From Tepidanaerobacter acetatoxydans_A (GTDB lineage: Bacteria; Bacillota; Thermosediminibacteria; Thermosediminibacterales; Tepidanaerobacteraceae): a stretch of 64,000 nt of DNA. Both the position numbers and the translations under genes were made by a program. The stretch is taken from the NCBI GenBank assembly GCA_022840405.1, contig JALHJR010000005.1, positions 31,922 to 95,921 of the forward strand, in the 5' to 3' direction. Position 1 is the first letter of the stretch; the number at the start of each line of letters is the position of its first letter. A model generated the notes under the pieces. That model was not told the DNA's origin. It worked only from the letters and a program-made list of their open reading frames with translations, and did no database searches. Of the stretch, positions 53,504 through 62,856 are shown one piece after another.

Positions 53504-54757
53504 ATGGGTATATCCTACAAAAAAATGGGTCTAGCAAGCAAAATTTTAGTTGCAATGGTCTTGGGCTTAGCATTTGGATGGATTTTTAAAGGCTATTATG
53601 AAACATGGCAAGTTGTTACGAATCCAATAGGAGAGGTATTTATTCGTCTTCTTAAATTAACTATTTTACCTTTGATTTTCTGTTCTATTGTAACCGGTAT
53701 TGCCGGGGTTTCTGACCTGACAAAACTTAAAAAAGTTGGCGGGACATTTGCAATATGTTGGTTTTTTACCTCAGTAATGGCATCAATTTGTGGTATAGCT
53801 TGGGCTTATATAATTAAACCGGGTGCGGGCATCCATTTGGCTGAAAAAGAAAAGTTTACAACTGAAGGTGTTAATGTTTTAAGGAGTTTCATCGAATGGA
53901 TACCGGATAATCCTATAGCTTCATTTGCAAACTTTAATATTTTGCAAGTTATCGTTTTTTCATTATTAATAGGTTTTGGCATTGTCTTTTTAGGTAAATC
54001 TGAATCTGGTAAACTATTACATAACTTATTTAATGCTGGTAATGACCTGATGACAAAAGTAGTTGAAATTATTATGGGAATGGCACCATTAGGCGTATTA
54101 TGTTTAATGGCAGATGTTACAGGTTCTTTAGGTACAGATGTTTTGACAGGTCTTGGCAAAATGCTAATAGCTCAATATATTGCCTATGCGACACTGATTT
54201 TAGTCTTATATCCGATCATACTAAAGGTTTTTGCTAAAGTTAGTCCGATTCAACATTTCAAAAACATTTATCCTGCTATGATTCTTGGCTTTTCTACATG
54301 TAGTTCCAGTGCTACGCTACCTGTTACTATGAAAGTAACGAAAGAAAGAGCAGGGGTTCCAGAAGAAACTGTCAACATGCTCGCACCTCCCGCAGCAACA
54401 ATTAATATGCATGCTTGCTGTGCTGAAATGCCTATTTATGCAATATTTGCTGCTCAAATGTATGGCATAGAATTAAGCCTAGGCAATTTAGCTCTTATTT
54501 CATTATTAGGTGTTATTATGGCTGCCGGTGTTGCCGGCGTTCCGGGCGGTGGCATAATGATGTCGGCTATAATGATGCAAACTATGGGCCTGCCATTGAC
54601 AATTGTACCTTGGGTAGCAGGTATTTATCGCTTAATCGATATGCCTAATACTATGCTCAACATAACAGGAGATACAGTAGGTATGGTTATTACTGCAGCA
54701 GTTGTTGGTGACTTGGATAGAGAAACCTTTAACTCGCCGAAAGGTCTTAATACTTGA
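53504..54757 (+). CDS. Divergent DAACS-family symporter with altered substrate site
   Basis: 417 aa, same fold as the 50970 symporter: TCSSSATLPVTM, GVPGGGIMMSAIMMQ and LIDMPNTMLNITGD are in the expected places. Key positions differ. The sodium motif NMDGT reads NMHAC, and the Arg of DMxRT that binds an acidic side chain is Asn (DMPNT), while the amino-group Asp and the last Asn/Asp remain. It probably does not carry aspartate or glutamate; a neutral substrate such as asparagine is an idea only. AAGGAGG precedes ATG 53504. It is the parent type of the fragment at 50682. Confidence 0.9.
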   Translation: MGISYKKMGLASKILVAMVLGLAFGWIFKGYYETWQVVTNPIGEVFIRLLKLTILPLIFCSIVTGIAGVSDLTKLKKVGGTFAICWFFTSVMASICGIAWAYIIKPGAGIHLAEKEKFTTEGVNVLRSFIEWIPDNPIASFANFNILQVIVFSLLIGFGIVFLGKSESGKLLHNLFNAGNDLMTKVVEIIMGMAPLGVLCLMADVTGSLGTDVLTGLGKMLIAQYIAYATLILVLYPIILKVFAKVSPIQHFKNIYPAMILGFSTCSSSATLPVTMKVTKERAGVPEETVNMLAPPAATINMHACCAEMPIYAIFAAQMYGIELSLGNLALISLLGVIMAAGVAGVPGGGIMMSAIMMQTMGLPLTIVPWVAGIYRLIDMPNTMLNITGDTVGMVITAAVVGDLDRETFNSPKGLNT

Positions 54758-54847
54758 TGGTTTAGTAAATGCAACAGCAATACAACTATAATAGTTCCGA
54801 GAGAAATACGAAACCATTATTTAAAAATAGGTTAAGAGGTGTTTTGC

Positions 54848-56059
54848 TTGGGGGATTATAAGCTTTCGATTTCTTCAAAAGATAAGGGATTATTTGGTGT
54901 AGTTGGGCATGTAGGAGTAGGGCATGTCCACAGTCATAGTGGTTTTGTGCAAGATGATTCAGCCGGTTTTGCTGTAGTAGCAGCGTTTCTAAGAGATGTA
55001 ATAGATGCAGATACACATATAAAAAAAGTGGAGGGTGATCCCTCCATGGGCAAGATTTTTGTTGAGACCTATGGAGGTGGTGTTGGCGTAACTCGAGCTA
55101 GAAGAGGCTTAACGCCGTGGGAATTGCAGCTTTTAAAAAGAGCAGAAGACGAGGATGGTATTTATTCTCAAAGTGTAGCAATAAAAACTTTTGGGCGCAT
55201 GTATGGCCAGGGCGCAATGGAAGTCCCCGTAGCTTTACAGGGAGCTATTACTTTGTCTGTTATGGATACATTAGTGAAGCAAGCACCACATTTGATATCT
55301 GTTACAGAAAGTCAATTTCCAGGGAAAATTGATAAAATGGTAGGTATGATTTTAGATGTAGGAAATGTTCCTGTTTCCTTTTTACTAAACATAAACGGTA
55401 CCGAAGGCGGCATAGGGCCTGATGAAGACTTAGAGGGCAATACGACAGGAGGTGATAAAGGAAATCTTATGAGTAAACTGGGCATGTTGGAAATTCCTAC
55501 TATAATAGTAGAAAGTAAGGCTTATATACCTGCTTTAAAAGATAAGATTTCTGACATCACTTTTTTTGTAAGAGCGCAAAAAGGTATAGATAACTCTTAT
55601 GTAGGAAATGCCCTTATTTCTGCCTTGGAAGATTTAAATTTAAGTCATATATTTTCTGAAGAAGCACTGCCCCAAAAAGAAGGACAATTACAAGCATTGA
55701 CTTCTGAACTCGGAAACAGAATAATAGAATTAGGCCAAGAATTGAAAAAAGTAGATTTAGCCTATGATAAAGTGAATATTGTTGCGGAATTAGCTAAGTT
55801 AATAAGTGAAGATGCAGGTGCAGTAACGTTTATGTCCAATTCCCTGCACGATGTAGTAAGAGGCGCTGGTATGATACCTGGAACATCTGCGGTAATATCC
55901 ATGTTAGTGCCTCAAAACTATAAAGACTACTACAAAATACCGATGTTAGAACCTATGGATGTAAGAAACTATCAAAGAATTATATTAAAAGCTTTAAAGA
56001 AACTTATAATATACGGTAATGAGGCATCAGAAGAGTTAAAGCAAAGAATCCAGAGGTGA
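54848..56059 (+). CDS. Unrecognised 403-aa protein in the aspartate operon
   Basis: I do not recognise the family. It is a soluble protein with no signal peptide or membrane helix. Near the start there is VGHVGVGHVHSHSGFVQDDS, rich in His and Asp like a metal site, then KVEGDPSMGKIFVETYGGGV and VTRARRGLTPWELQ. The middle has NGTEGGIGPDEDLEGNTTGG, and the C-terminal third is helical. TTG 54848 is preferred (AAGAGG 8 bases before); an in-frame GTG lies at 54839. It ends 6 bases before the asparaginase gene, so it is cotranslated with it. The place suggests an enzyme acting on the imported compound. Confidence 0.85.
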   Translation: MGDYKLSISSKDKGLFGVVGHVGVGHVHSHSGFVQDDSAGFAVVAAFLRDVIDADTHIKKVEGDPSMGKIFVETYGGGVGVTRARRGLTPWELQLLKRAEDEDGIYSQSVAIKTFGRMYGQGAMEVPVALQGAITLSVMDTLVKQAPHLISVTESQFPGKIDKMVGMILDVGNVPVSFLLNINGTEGGIGPDEDLEGNTTGGDKGNLMSKLGMLEIPTIIVESKAYIPALKDKISDITFFVRAQKGIDNSYVGNALISALEDLNLSHIFSEEALPQKEGQLQALTSELGNRIIELGQELKKVDLAYDKVNIVAELAKLISEDAGAVTFMSNSLHDVVRGAGMIPGTSAVISMLVPQNYKDYYKIPMLEPMDVRNYQRIILKALKKLIIYGNEASEELKQRIQR

Positions 56060-56065
56060 AACTGA

Positions 56066-57067
56066 ATGAAAAAAATATTGCTCTTATCAACTGGAGGCAC
56101 AATTGCATCTGTTCCTAGTGAAGATGGATTAGTTCCGGAATGTTCCGGACAAGAAATGATAGAATTAATTCCTGAACTGAAAAATATTTGTCAAATTGAA
56201 TGCAAAGAAATCTTAAATATTGACAGCTCAAACATGCAACCGGAAAACTGGCAATTGATAGCTGAGGCAGTGTATGAAGGATTAAAAGAATATGATGGCA
56301 TTGTCATTACACATGGTACAGATACAATGGCTTATACATCTTCTGCATTGTCTTTTATGTTAAGAGGCTTAGATAAACCTGTAGTTTTAACAGGTTCACA
56401 AGTACCTATAGAATCTTCCCTAACAGATGGTAAAAAAAATATTTATGATGCTTTTAAAGTAGCTGCTTCAGAACTTTCAGGCGTATATATAGTTTTTAAT
56501 GGAAAAATTATTCTAGGGACTAGAGCTTCTAAGTTATATACTCGTAAATATGATGCATTTCATAGCATTAATTTTCCGGAGATAGGATACGTAGAAGGAG
56601 AAAACTTAAATATTACAATATTTCCTTCGCAGAATACATATGAATACTTTCAATTGGATGATAAACTAGAAACCGATGTATTTTTACTGAAAATTGTTCC
56701 CGGAATAAGACCGGATATTTTTAATTCTTTAATTGAATTAGGATATAAAGGTGTTGTGATAGAAGCTTTTGGATTAGGTGGTATACCTTGCATAGGTAGA
56801 AATCTCTTACCAGAATTAGAGAAATTAATAGCTAGAGGAATTGCAGTAGTAATTACAACTCAATGTAATTATGATGGCGTTGATCTTAATGTTTACGATG
56901 TAGGAGTAAAAGCATTAAAAACAGGTGCCATTCCTGCTGGAGATATGACTAAAGAAGCTGCTGCTGTGAAGTTAATGTGGGTATTAGGTCATACATGTGA
57001 TTTGAATGAAGTTAAAAGAATGATGCTTAAAAATTATTGCGGAGAAGTAAGAGAGGGTAAATTATAA
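56066..57067 (+). CDS. ansA: L-asparaginase (type I)
   Basis: A 333-aa cytosolic amidohydrolase releasing ammonia from asparagine to give aspartate. LLSTGGTIAS has the first catalytic Thr, DGIVITHGTDTMAYTSSAL the second Thr-Asp pair, VLTGSQVPI and DGKKNIYDAF follow. The lack of a signal peptide and the length point to the cytoplasmic type I group. It begins 6 bases after the unknown gene and is followed 44 bases later by aspartase, which uses its product. Confidence 0.93.
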   Translation: MKKILLLSTGGTIASVPSEDGLVPECSGQEMIELIPELKNICQIECKEILNIDSSNMQPENWQLIAEAVYEGLKEYDGIVITHGTDTMAYTSSALSFMLRGLDKPVVLTGSQVPIESSLTDGKKNIYDAFKVAASELSGVYIVFNGKIILGTRASKLYTRKYDAFHSINFPEIGYVEGENLNITIFPSQNTYEYFQLDDKLETDVFLLKIVPGIRPDIFNSLIELGYKGVVIEAFGLGGIPCIGRNLLPELEKLIARGIAVVITTQCNYDGVDLNVYDVGVKALKTGAIPAGDMTKEAAAVKLMWVLGHTCDLNEVKRMMLKNYCGEVREGKL

Positions 57068-57111
57068 TGAATCAAAAAAATAATGAACCAGCTTAAAGAG
57101 GAGGCATTTAA

Positions 57112-58515
57112 ATGGAAAAATATCGCTTAGAACATGATTTATTAGGTACAAAGGAAGTGCCTATCGATGCATATTATGGTATACAAACTCAACGTGCATT
57201 GGAAAATTTTCCCATCACAGGCTATCAACCGCATAAAGAGCTGGTTTTGGCTTTTGCTATGGTCAAAAAGGCAGCTGCCCAAGCTAATATGAAAGTGGGG
57301 CAATTAGATAAGGAGAAGGCCGATGCAATTATCCAAGCCGCAGATGAAATTTTAGAAGGGAAGTTTCTAGATCAGTTTATAGTAGATGTCATACAAGGCG
57401 GTGCAGGTACATCACTAAATATGAATGCAAATGAAGTAATTGCCAATAGGGCAATTGAAATTCTTGGTGGAGAAAAAGGAGACTATAAGCTGATTTCGCC
57501 AAATTCACATGTAAACATGTCCCAGTCAACCAATGATGTTTTCCCAACTGCTGTTCGAATTGCTATATTAAAATTGGCGAAAAGCCTTTTGGCAGAGTTA
57601 GAACAGTTGCATGAGGCACTTCTAAAAAAATCCGAGGAGTTTGACGATGTTATAAAAATGGGTCGCACACATCTTCAGGATGCTGTTCCCATTCGCCTAG
57701 GACAGGAATTTGGAGCATATGCTCAAGCTATCGGTAGGGATATGCATAGAATTGAAACAGCTTCCCAAGCTCTTAATGAAGTAAATATGGGAGCAACTGC
57801 TGTAGGTACTGGTCTGAATGCTAAAATTGAGTATATTGAATCTACAATAGAAAACCTAAGGAAAATTTCTGGTCTCCCCATTCATCGTGCTGATAATATG
57901 GTAGATGCGACGCAAAATGTAGATACATTGGCAGCTTTTTCAGGAAGCTTGAAGATTTTAGGATTAAATTTATCAAAGATAGCAAATGATTTAAGATTGA
58001 TGGCATCAGGCCCAAGAGCCGGTCTTAAAGAAATAAATCTTCCACCGGTGCAACCAGGCTCATCTATCATGCCTGGCAAGGTAAATCCTGTAATGGCTGA
58101 AGTAGTAAACCAGGTGGCTTTTCAGGTCATCGGAAATGACCACACTGTTGCTCTCGTAGCACAGGCCGGCCAATTTGAATTAAATGTTATGGAGCCGGTA
58201 ATGGTCTTTAATATAATACAATCTATAGATATACTTACAAATGTTATAAAGGTCTTTAGGGAAAAGTGTATAATTGGGATAACAGCAAATCGCGAAAGGT
58301 GCCAAGATATGGTTAATAGAAGTGTAGGAATTATCACAGCATTAGTGCCTTATATAGGATATGAAGGTGCAACAAAACTGGCTAAAGAGATTCTCAGCAG
58401 CGATAAAACTGTACCCGAAATAATTTCCGAGAAAGGTATCTTTACACCAGACGAGATGAAAATAATATTAAGCCCTCAGAATATGACACAGCCAAGTAGT
58501 TTAGAAAAGCAGTAA
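57112..58515 (+). CDS. aspA: Aspartate ammonia-lyase (aspartase)
   Basis: 467 aa of the fumarase/aspartase superfamily, converting aspartate to fumarate and ammonia. RLEHDLLGTKEVPIDAYYG and TQRALENFPITG are the aspartase N-terminal marks, MSQSTNDVFPTAVR and GRTHLQDAVPIRLGQE active-site regions, and GSSIMPGKVNPVMAE the signature loop with the catalytic Ser. AGAGGAGG precedes the ATG. The N-terminal wording separates it from class II fumarase; fumarase function here belongs to the class I pair downstream. Confidence 0.95.
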   Translation: MEKYRLEHDLLGTKEVPIDAYYGIQTQRALENFPITGYQPHKELVLAFAMVKKAAAQANMKVGQLDKEKADAIIQAADEILEGKFLDQFIVDVIQGGAGTSLNMNANEVIANRAIEILGGEKGDYKLISPNSHVNMSQSTNDVFPTAVRIAILKLAKSLLAELEQLHEALLKKSEEFDDVIKMGRTHLQDAVPIRLGQEFGAYAQAIGRDMHRIETASQALNEVNMGATAVGTGLNAKIEYIESTIENLRKISGLPIHRADNMVDATQNVDTLAAFSGSLKILGLNLSKIANDLRLMASGPRAGLKEINLPPVQPGSSIMPGKVNPVMAEVVNQVAFQVIGNDHTVALVAQAGQFELNVMEPVMVFNIIQSIDILTNVIKVFREKCIIGITANRERCQDMVNRSVGIITALVPYIGYEGATKLAKEILSSDKTVPEIISEKGIFTPDEMKIILSPQNMTQPSSLEKQ

Positions 58516-58605
58516 AAACTTTGCATTTGCATTGTAGTTTAGTAATAATAGTGTGAGTAAGTCATGTGACACATTGATTTTTAACATCGAATTGAGGTGA
58601 ATTTT

Positions 58606-59451
58606 GTGAGAAAAATTAAAGCTGAAGTAATAAGCAATACTGTCCGAGATTTGTTTTTAGAAGCGAATTATTTCATAGAAAAAGATATTTATGACAAACT
58701 TAAGGAGAATTATGAAACAGAAGAATCCCCTGTAGGTAAATCTGTTTTAAAGCAGATAATTAGAAATGATGAAATTGCAGCTCAGGAGAAGATAGCCATA
58801 TGTCAAGATACGGGTATGGCCATTGTCTTTATTGAATTAGGACAGGAAGTAGCAATAACAGATGGTGATTTCAATGAAGCCATAAACCAGGGAGTAAGAG
58901 AAGCATATATCGATGGATATTTACGCAAGTCGGTGGTTGACGATCCGATCTTTGACAGAATTAATACAAAAGACAATACACCGGCCATAAGTTATGTAAA
59001 AATAGTACCAGGCGATAAAGTAAAGATGTCTGTTACTGCCAAAGGATTCGGTAGTGAGAACATGAGCAATATCAAGATGTTAAAACCGGCTGATGGCGTA
59101 GAAGGTGTAAGAGAATTTGTTATAAAGACTGCTGTAGACGCAGGGCCAAATCCATGTCCGCCAATTATTGTTGGGGTGGGTGTTGGTGGGACAATGGAAA
59201 TGGCTGCGATTTTATCCAAAAAGGCTTTACTAAGACCTGTCGGAAAGCATAACGAAGATTCACGATATGCAAAACTTGAAGCCGAGCTTCTAAGAGAAAT
59301 AAACAAATCTGGTATAGGACCGGCAGGGCTTGGTGGCAGGACAACAGCTCTTTCGGTAAATATAGAATATTTCCCTACTCATATAGCTGGACTTCCGGTG
59401 GCGGTTAATATTTGCTGTCATGCAGCTCGACATGCTGAAAAAATTATATAA
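58606..59451 (+). CDS. Fumarate hydratase class I, alpha subunit
   Basis: A 281-aa N-terminal part of a two-subunit [4Fe-4S] hydratase. Cluster cysteines are in AICQDTGMA, AGPNPCPPIIVGVG and NICCHAARHAE. The family includes L-tartrate dehydratase TtdA; the aspartase neighbour favours fumarase. GTG 58606 sits 5 bases after GAGGTGA; an in-frame GTG at 58597 is inside that site. It converts fumarate to malate with the beta subunit encoded 20 bases downstream. Confidence 0.92.
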   Translation: MRKIKAEVISNTVRDLFLEANYFIEKDIYDKLKENYETEESPVGKSVLKQIIRNDEIAAQEKIAICQDTGMAIVFIELGQEVAITDGDFNEAINQGVREAYIDGYLRKSVVDDPIFDRINTKDNTPAISYVKIVPGDKVKMSVTAKGFGSENMSNIKMLKPADGVEGVREFVIKTAVDAGPNPCPPIIVGVGVGGTMEMAAILSKKALLRPVGKHNEDSRYAKLEAELLREINKSGIGPAGLGGRTTALSVNIEYFPTHIAGLPVAVNICCHAARHAEKII

Positions 59452-59471
59452 AATCGAAGGAGGTAGAACAG

Positions 59472-60029
59472 GTGGAAAAAGTTATTAGACTAAAGACTCC
59501 TGTTACCACTGAAGAGGTTAGAAAACTGAGGGCTAAAGACAATGTCCTGATAACCGGAATGATTTATACAGGCAGGGATGCTGCCCATAAGCGTTTGATT
59601 AATCTTTTGAATGAGGGGAAAGAGCTTCCTATAGATTTAAAAGGACAGCTCATATACTATGTAGGTCCTGCACCGGCTAAACCTGGTCATGCTGCAGGCC
59701 CCGCAGGCCCTACTACAAGTTACAGAATGGATCCCTATACACCTGCCTTGTTAAAACTCGGCCTAAAAGGAATGATTGGAAAGGGCAAAAGATCCAAAGA
59801 AGTAATTGATTCAATGAAAGAGTATGGTGCAGTGTATTTCGGAGCCATAGGCGGAGCAGCAGCCCTGATTTCTAAAAGTATAAAAAAAGTGGAAGTAGTT
59901 TGCTATGAAGACTTAGGCGCTGAGGCAATACACAGATTCTATGTGGAAGATTTTCCAGCAATAGTCGTTATAGACTCTGAAGGAAATAATCTTTATGAAA
60001 CTGAACCTCAGAAATATAGAATACAATAA
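59472..60029 (+). CDS. Fumarate hydratase class I, beta subunit
   Basis: A 185-aa C-terminal swivel domain partner. GMIYTGRDAAHKRL, YYVGPAPAKPGHAAGPAGPT and MIGKGKRSKEV are diagnostic, and YFGAIGGAAALISKSIK completes the substrate site. GTG 59472 lies behind AAGGAGG. It precedes the malic enzyme gene by about 40 bases in one operon. Confidence 0.93.
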   Translation: MEKVIRLKTPVTTEEVRKLRAKDNVLITGMIYTGRDAAHKRLINLLNEGKELPIDLKGQLIYYVGPAPAKPGHAAGPAGPTTSYRMDPYTPALLKLGLKGMIGKGKRSKEVIDSMKEYGAVYFGAIGGAAALISKSIKKVEVVCYEDLGAEAIHRFYVEDFPAIVVIDSEGNNLYETEPQKYRIQ

Positions 60030-60072
60030 AATCAACTTGTCTAATTATAGAAATAGAATAGGAGGCTTTTTT

Positions 60073-61287
60073 GTGGACTTAAAATATGATGCTTTAAAAC
60101 TCCATATGGATAATCAAGGCAAGATAGAAGTGGTCAGTAAAGTCCCGTTAAAAAATGCAAGAGATCTAAGCCTTGCATATACACCTGGCGTTGCTGAACC
60201 ATGTAAAGAAATAAACAAAAATCCGGACTCCGTATATAAATACACATCAAAGGGTCGTCTGGTTGCTGTGGTTACAGATGGATCGGCAGTTCTAGGTTTA
60301 GGAAATATCGGTGCAGCTGCTGGATTGCCGGTGATGGAAGGGAAAGCGGTGCTCTTTAAAAATTTCGGCGGCGTAGATGCTTTTCCTATCTGTCTTGACA
60401 CCCAAGATGCAGATGAAATTGTTAAAACCATAAAATACTTAGCTCCTACCTTTGGAGGCATTAATCTGGAAGATATCTCAGCTCCCAGATGTTTTGAAAT
60501 TGAGAAGAGGTTAAAGCAAGAGCTTGATATCCCAATTTTCCATGATGATCAGCACGGCACGGCGGTCGTAGTTTTAGCAGCTATCATTAATGCTCTTAAA
60601 ATAGTAAAAAAAGATATAAAAGATGTCAAAGTTGCTATAAGCGGGGCAGGAGCAGCTGGTGTGGCCATAGCAAAACTACTGCTTTCAGCAGGCGTTGCTG
60701 ATGCAGTTGTATGTGACAGCAAGGGAATTGTATCAAAAGACAGAGCAGATTTAAATCCAAGTAAGCAAGAATTAGCAGAAATAACAAATAGACAAAATTT
60801 AAGTGGTAATATTTTCGATGCAATAAAAGGGAGCGATATCTTTATAGGGGTATCAGGTCCTGGAACTGTTACACAGGATATGATAGAAACCATGGCAAAA
60901 GACGCAATTGTCTTTGCAATGGCGAATCCCGTACCCGAGATATATCCAGATGAAGCCAAAGCTGCTGGAGCAAAAGTGGTGGGAACAGGTCGCTCGGATT
61001 TTCCGAACCAGATAAACAATGTACTAGCCTTTCCGGGTATTTTCCGTGGAGCTTTAGAGGCTAGAGCAACAGATATAAATGAAGAGATGAAACTTGCAGC
61101 TGCCTATGCAATAGCATCCCTTATATCTCCTGATGAGTTATCACCTGACTACTGTATCCCCGGAGCCTTTGATAAAAGAGTAGCAGCACATGTTGCCTGT
61201 GAAGTTGCCAAAGCAGCTATTAAAACAAATGTTGCAAAAGTTAAGATAGATACAGAAAAGCTCAAGGAAACAATGATGAAGGAATAA
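60073..61287 (+). CDS. Malic enzyme (NAD(P)-dependent)
   Basis: 404 aa, oxidatively decarboxylating malate to pyruvate. AYTPGVAEPCKEI has the catalytic Tyr, GLPVMEGKAVLFKNFGGVDA the catalytic Lys, EDISAPRCFEIE and FHDDQHGTAVV metal ligands, GAGAAGVAIAKLLLS the nucleotide fold, and NQINNVLAFPGIFRGAL the C-terminal signature. GTG 60073 is preferred since GGAGG lies at 60061-60065; the longer frame from 59995 would overlap the beta-subunit gene. It completes the path from aspartate to pyruvate. Confidence 0.94.
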   Translation: MDLKYDALKLHMDNQGKIEVVSKVPLKNARDLSLAYTPGVAEPCKEINKNPDSVYKYTSKGRLVAVVTDGSAVLGLGNIGAAAGLPVMEGKAVLFKNFGGVDAFPICLDTQDADEIVKTIKYLAPTFGGINLEDISAPRCFEIEKRLKQELDIPIFHDDQHGTAVVVLAAIINALKIVKKDIKDVKVAISGAGAAGVAIAKLLLSAGVADAVVCDSKGIVSKDRADLNPSKQELAEITNRQNLSGNIFDAIKGSDIFIGVSGPGTVTQDMIETMAKDAIVFAMANPVPEIYPDEAKAAGAKVVGTGRSDFPNQINNVLAFPGIFRGALEARATDINEEMKLAAAYAIASLISPDELSPDYCIPGAFDKRVAAHVACEVAKAAIKTNVAKVKIDTEKLKETMMKE

Positions 61288-61337
61288 AAAACTTAAAAGC
61301 TTATAAAAAACCTAGATTATCATTTGCTTCGTACACT

Positions 61338-61384
61338 ATGTTTAGTCCCCAGCTTGTTATGTGGGCTAAACATTTTTTTTATTT
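61338..61384 (+). terminator. Terminator of the aspartate catabolic operon
   Basis: ATGTTTAGTCC pairs with GGGCTAAACAT (one mismatch), followed by T8. Confidence 0.9.
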
Positions 61385-61564
61385 ATAGTTTATTGAACAT
61401 TCAGATGAATTTTTGCCGAGACATACATTTTTATCTTCTTTGATTGATTAATAACTTCCCCAATATGATTGTAATAGTAAGATTTCTTTGTTAAAATTAT
61501 GATTGTATGATAAGAATTATTTTAGTCTAAAAAATAGAAACAGATGATTCTTGCACTGATTGGA

Positions 61565-61587
61565 AGAAAGCTGTTAAGCAGCTTTCT
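61565..61587 (+). promoter_or_regulatory. Palindromic hairpin upstream of the PLP enzyme gene
   Basis: AGAAAGCTG-TTAAG-CAGCTTTCT is a perfect 9-bp inverted repeat 45 bases before the next start, with no U tract. It may be an operator or leader hairpin. The rest of the 61385-61631 gap is AT-rich, and no S-box or T-box sequence was found in it. Confidence 0.4.
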
Positions 61588-61631
61588 AAGAACTGTATTA
61601 TAGGTAAAAATTTATTACTGGAGGAATAACA

Positions 61632-62813
61632 TTGGGTAAAGACTATGGCTTTGATACCCTTTCAATACATGGAGGAGCAGAGGAAAACCACCCTAAAAAT
61701 GCTTTAAACCCCCCGATATTTATGACTTCTACATATGTTTTTGATGATGTAAAAGATGCTGAAGATATAATGAACTTTGAAAAGCAAGGTTTTATATATA
61801 CCCGGGGCAATAATCCTACATTACAGCTTTTTGAGAAAAGAATGGCTGCTTTGGAAGAGGGTGAGGATGCTGTGGCATTTGCATCGGGCATGGCAGCCAT
61901 ATCCTCGGTTTTGTTTTCTTTGCTTTCACCGAAAGATAATGTGGTAGTACACAAGACACTATATGGTTCCAGTTTTACTGTAACACATAAGCTCCTTCCC
62001 AAATATCACATAGATTGCAAAAGTGTAGATTTTACTGAACCAAAGGCAGTTGAAGGGGCTATAGATAAAAATACAAAGGTTTTGTATTTTGAAACACCGG
62101 CAAATCCGAATCTTGCCATCATCGACATACAGCAGATAGTAAGGATAGCAAAGGCTTATGGTGTCAAGGTTGTTGTGGATAATACCTTTGCCACGCCTTA
62201 TTTCCAAAGGCCTCTTGCTTTCGGTGCCGATGTGGTAGTTCACAGCGCAACCAAGTACATTTGCGGTCACGGCGATGCCCTTGGCGGTGTTGCGGTATCG
62301 AAGGATGCTGATTACATAAAAAAGCTGAAGTTTGACTATATGTGCGAATTTGGCGGTGTTATGAGTCCTTTTCATGCTTGGCTGATGCTCAGGGGTTTAA
62401 AAACATTAGGCTTAAGGATGCGCCAGCATGAGACCAATGCTATGGCGATTGCAGAGTATTTGAAAAGTCACGATAGCATTGCAGAAGTTTTTTATCCGGG
62501 CCTTGCCGACTTTAGAGGCCACGAGCTTGCAAAAAGGCAAATGGACGGGTTTGGCGCTGTAATGAGCTTTGAAGTTAAAGGCGGTCTAAAAGCGGCAAAG
62601 CGATTTATAAACAGTGTAAAGCTTGCTAAAATTGCAGTAAGTTTGGGCGACTGTGAAACATTGATAGAACTTCCGGCTGCTATGACCCATGCCGGATATC
62701 CTAAAGCAAGGCTGCAGGAATTCGGCCTTACAGATAGTATGGTTAGAGTGTCTGTTGGGATTGAAAATGTTAAGGATATTATCGAAGATTTGGACAATGC
62801 CTTAAAAGTCTGA
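61632..62813 (+). CDS. Cys/Met metabolism PLP enzyme (methionine gamma-lyase/gamma-synthase type)
   Basis: 393 aa of fold-type I. FIYTRGNNPTLQLFEKRMAA holds phosphate-binding Tyr/Arg, FASGMAAISSVL the cofactor loop, VVDNTFATPYFQRPLAFGAD the Asp pairing with PLP, and VHSATKYICGHGD the PLP lysine. Methionine gamma-lyases usually have Cys after TLYG; here it is Ser (TLYGSSF), so gamma-lyase on methionine, O-acetylhomoserine sulfhydrylase or cystathionine gamma-lyase are all possible. TTG 61632 lies behind GGAGG. Not clearly in an operon with the malic enzyme because a terminator intervenes. Confidence 0.85.
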   Translation: MGKDYGFDTLSIHGGAEENHPKNALNPPIFMTSTYVFDDVKDAEDIMNFEKQGFIYTRGNNPTLQLFEKRMAALEEGEDAVAFASGMAAISSVLFSLLSPKDNVVVHKTLYGSSFTVTHKLLPKYHIDCKSVDFTEPKAVEGAIDKNTKVLYFETPANPNLAIIDIQQIVRIAKAYGVKVVVDNTFATPYFQRPLAFGADVVVHSATKYICGHGDALGGVAVSKDADYIKKLKFDYMCEFGGVMSPFHAWLMLRGLKTLGLRMRQHETNAMAIAEYLKSHDSIAEVFYPGLADFRGHELAKRQMDGFGAVMSFEVKGGLKAAKRFINSVKLAKIAVSLGDCETLIELPAAMTHAGYPKARLQEFGLTDSMVRVSVGIENVKDIIEDLDNALKV

Positions 62814-62856
62814 AGAAGTTAAAAAAATATCTATTTTGCCGGAGGTCTATGGATTT

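Noticed and set aside
57112..58515. Class II fumarase (fumC)
   Set aside because: The N-terminal wording HDLLGTKEVPIDAYYG is that of aspartase, and a class I fumarase pair follows in the same operon.
58561..58600. A third sigma-54 promoter before the fumarase genes
   Set aside because: The sequence TGTGACACATTGATT has neither the GG nor the GC at -24/-12 spacing.
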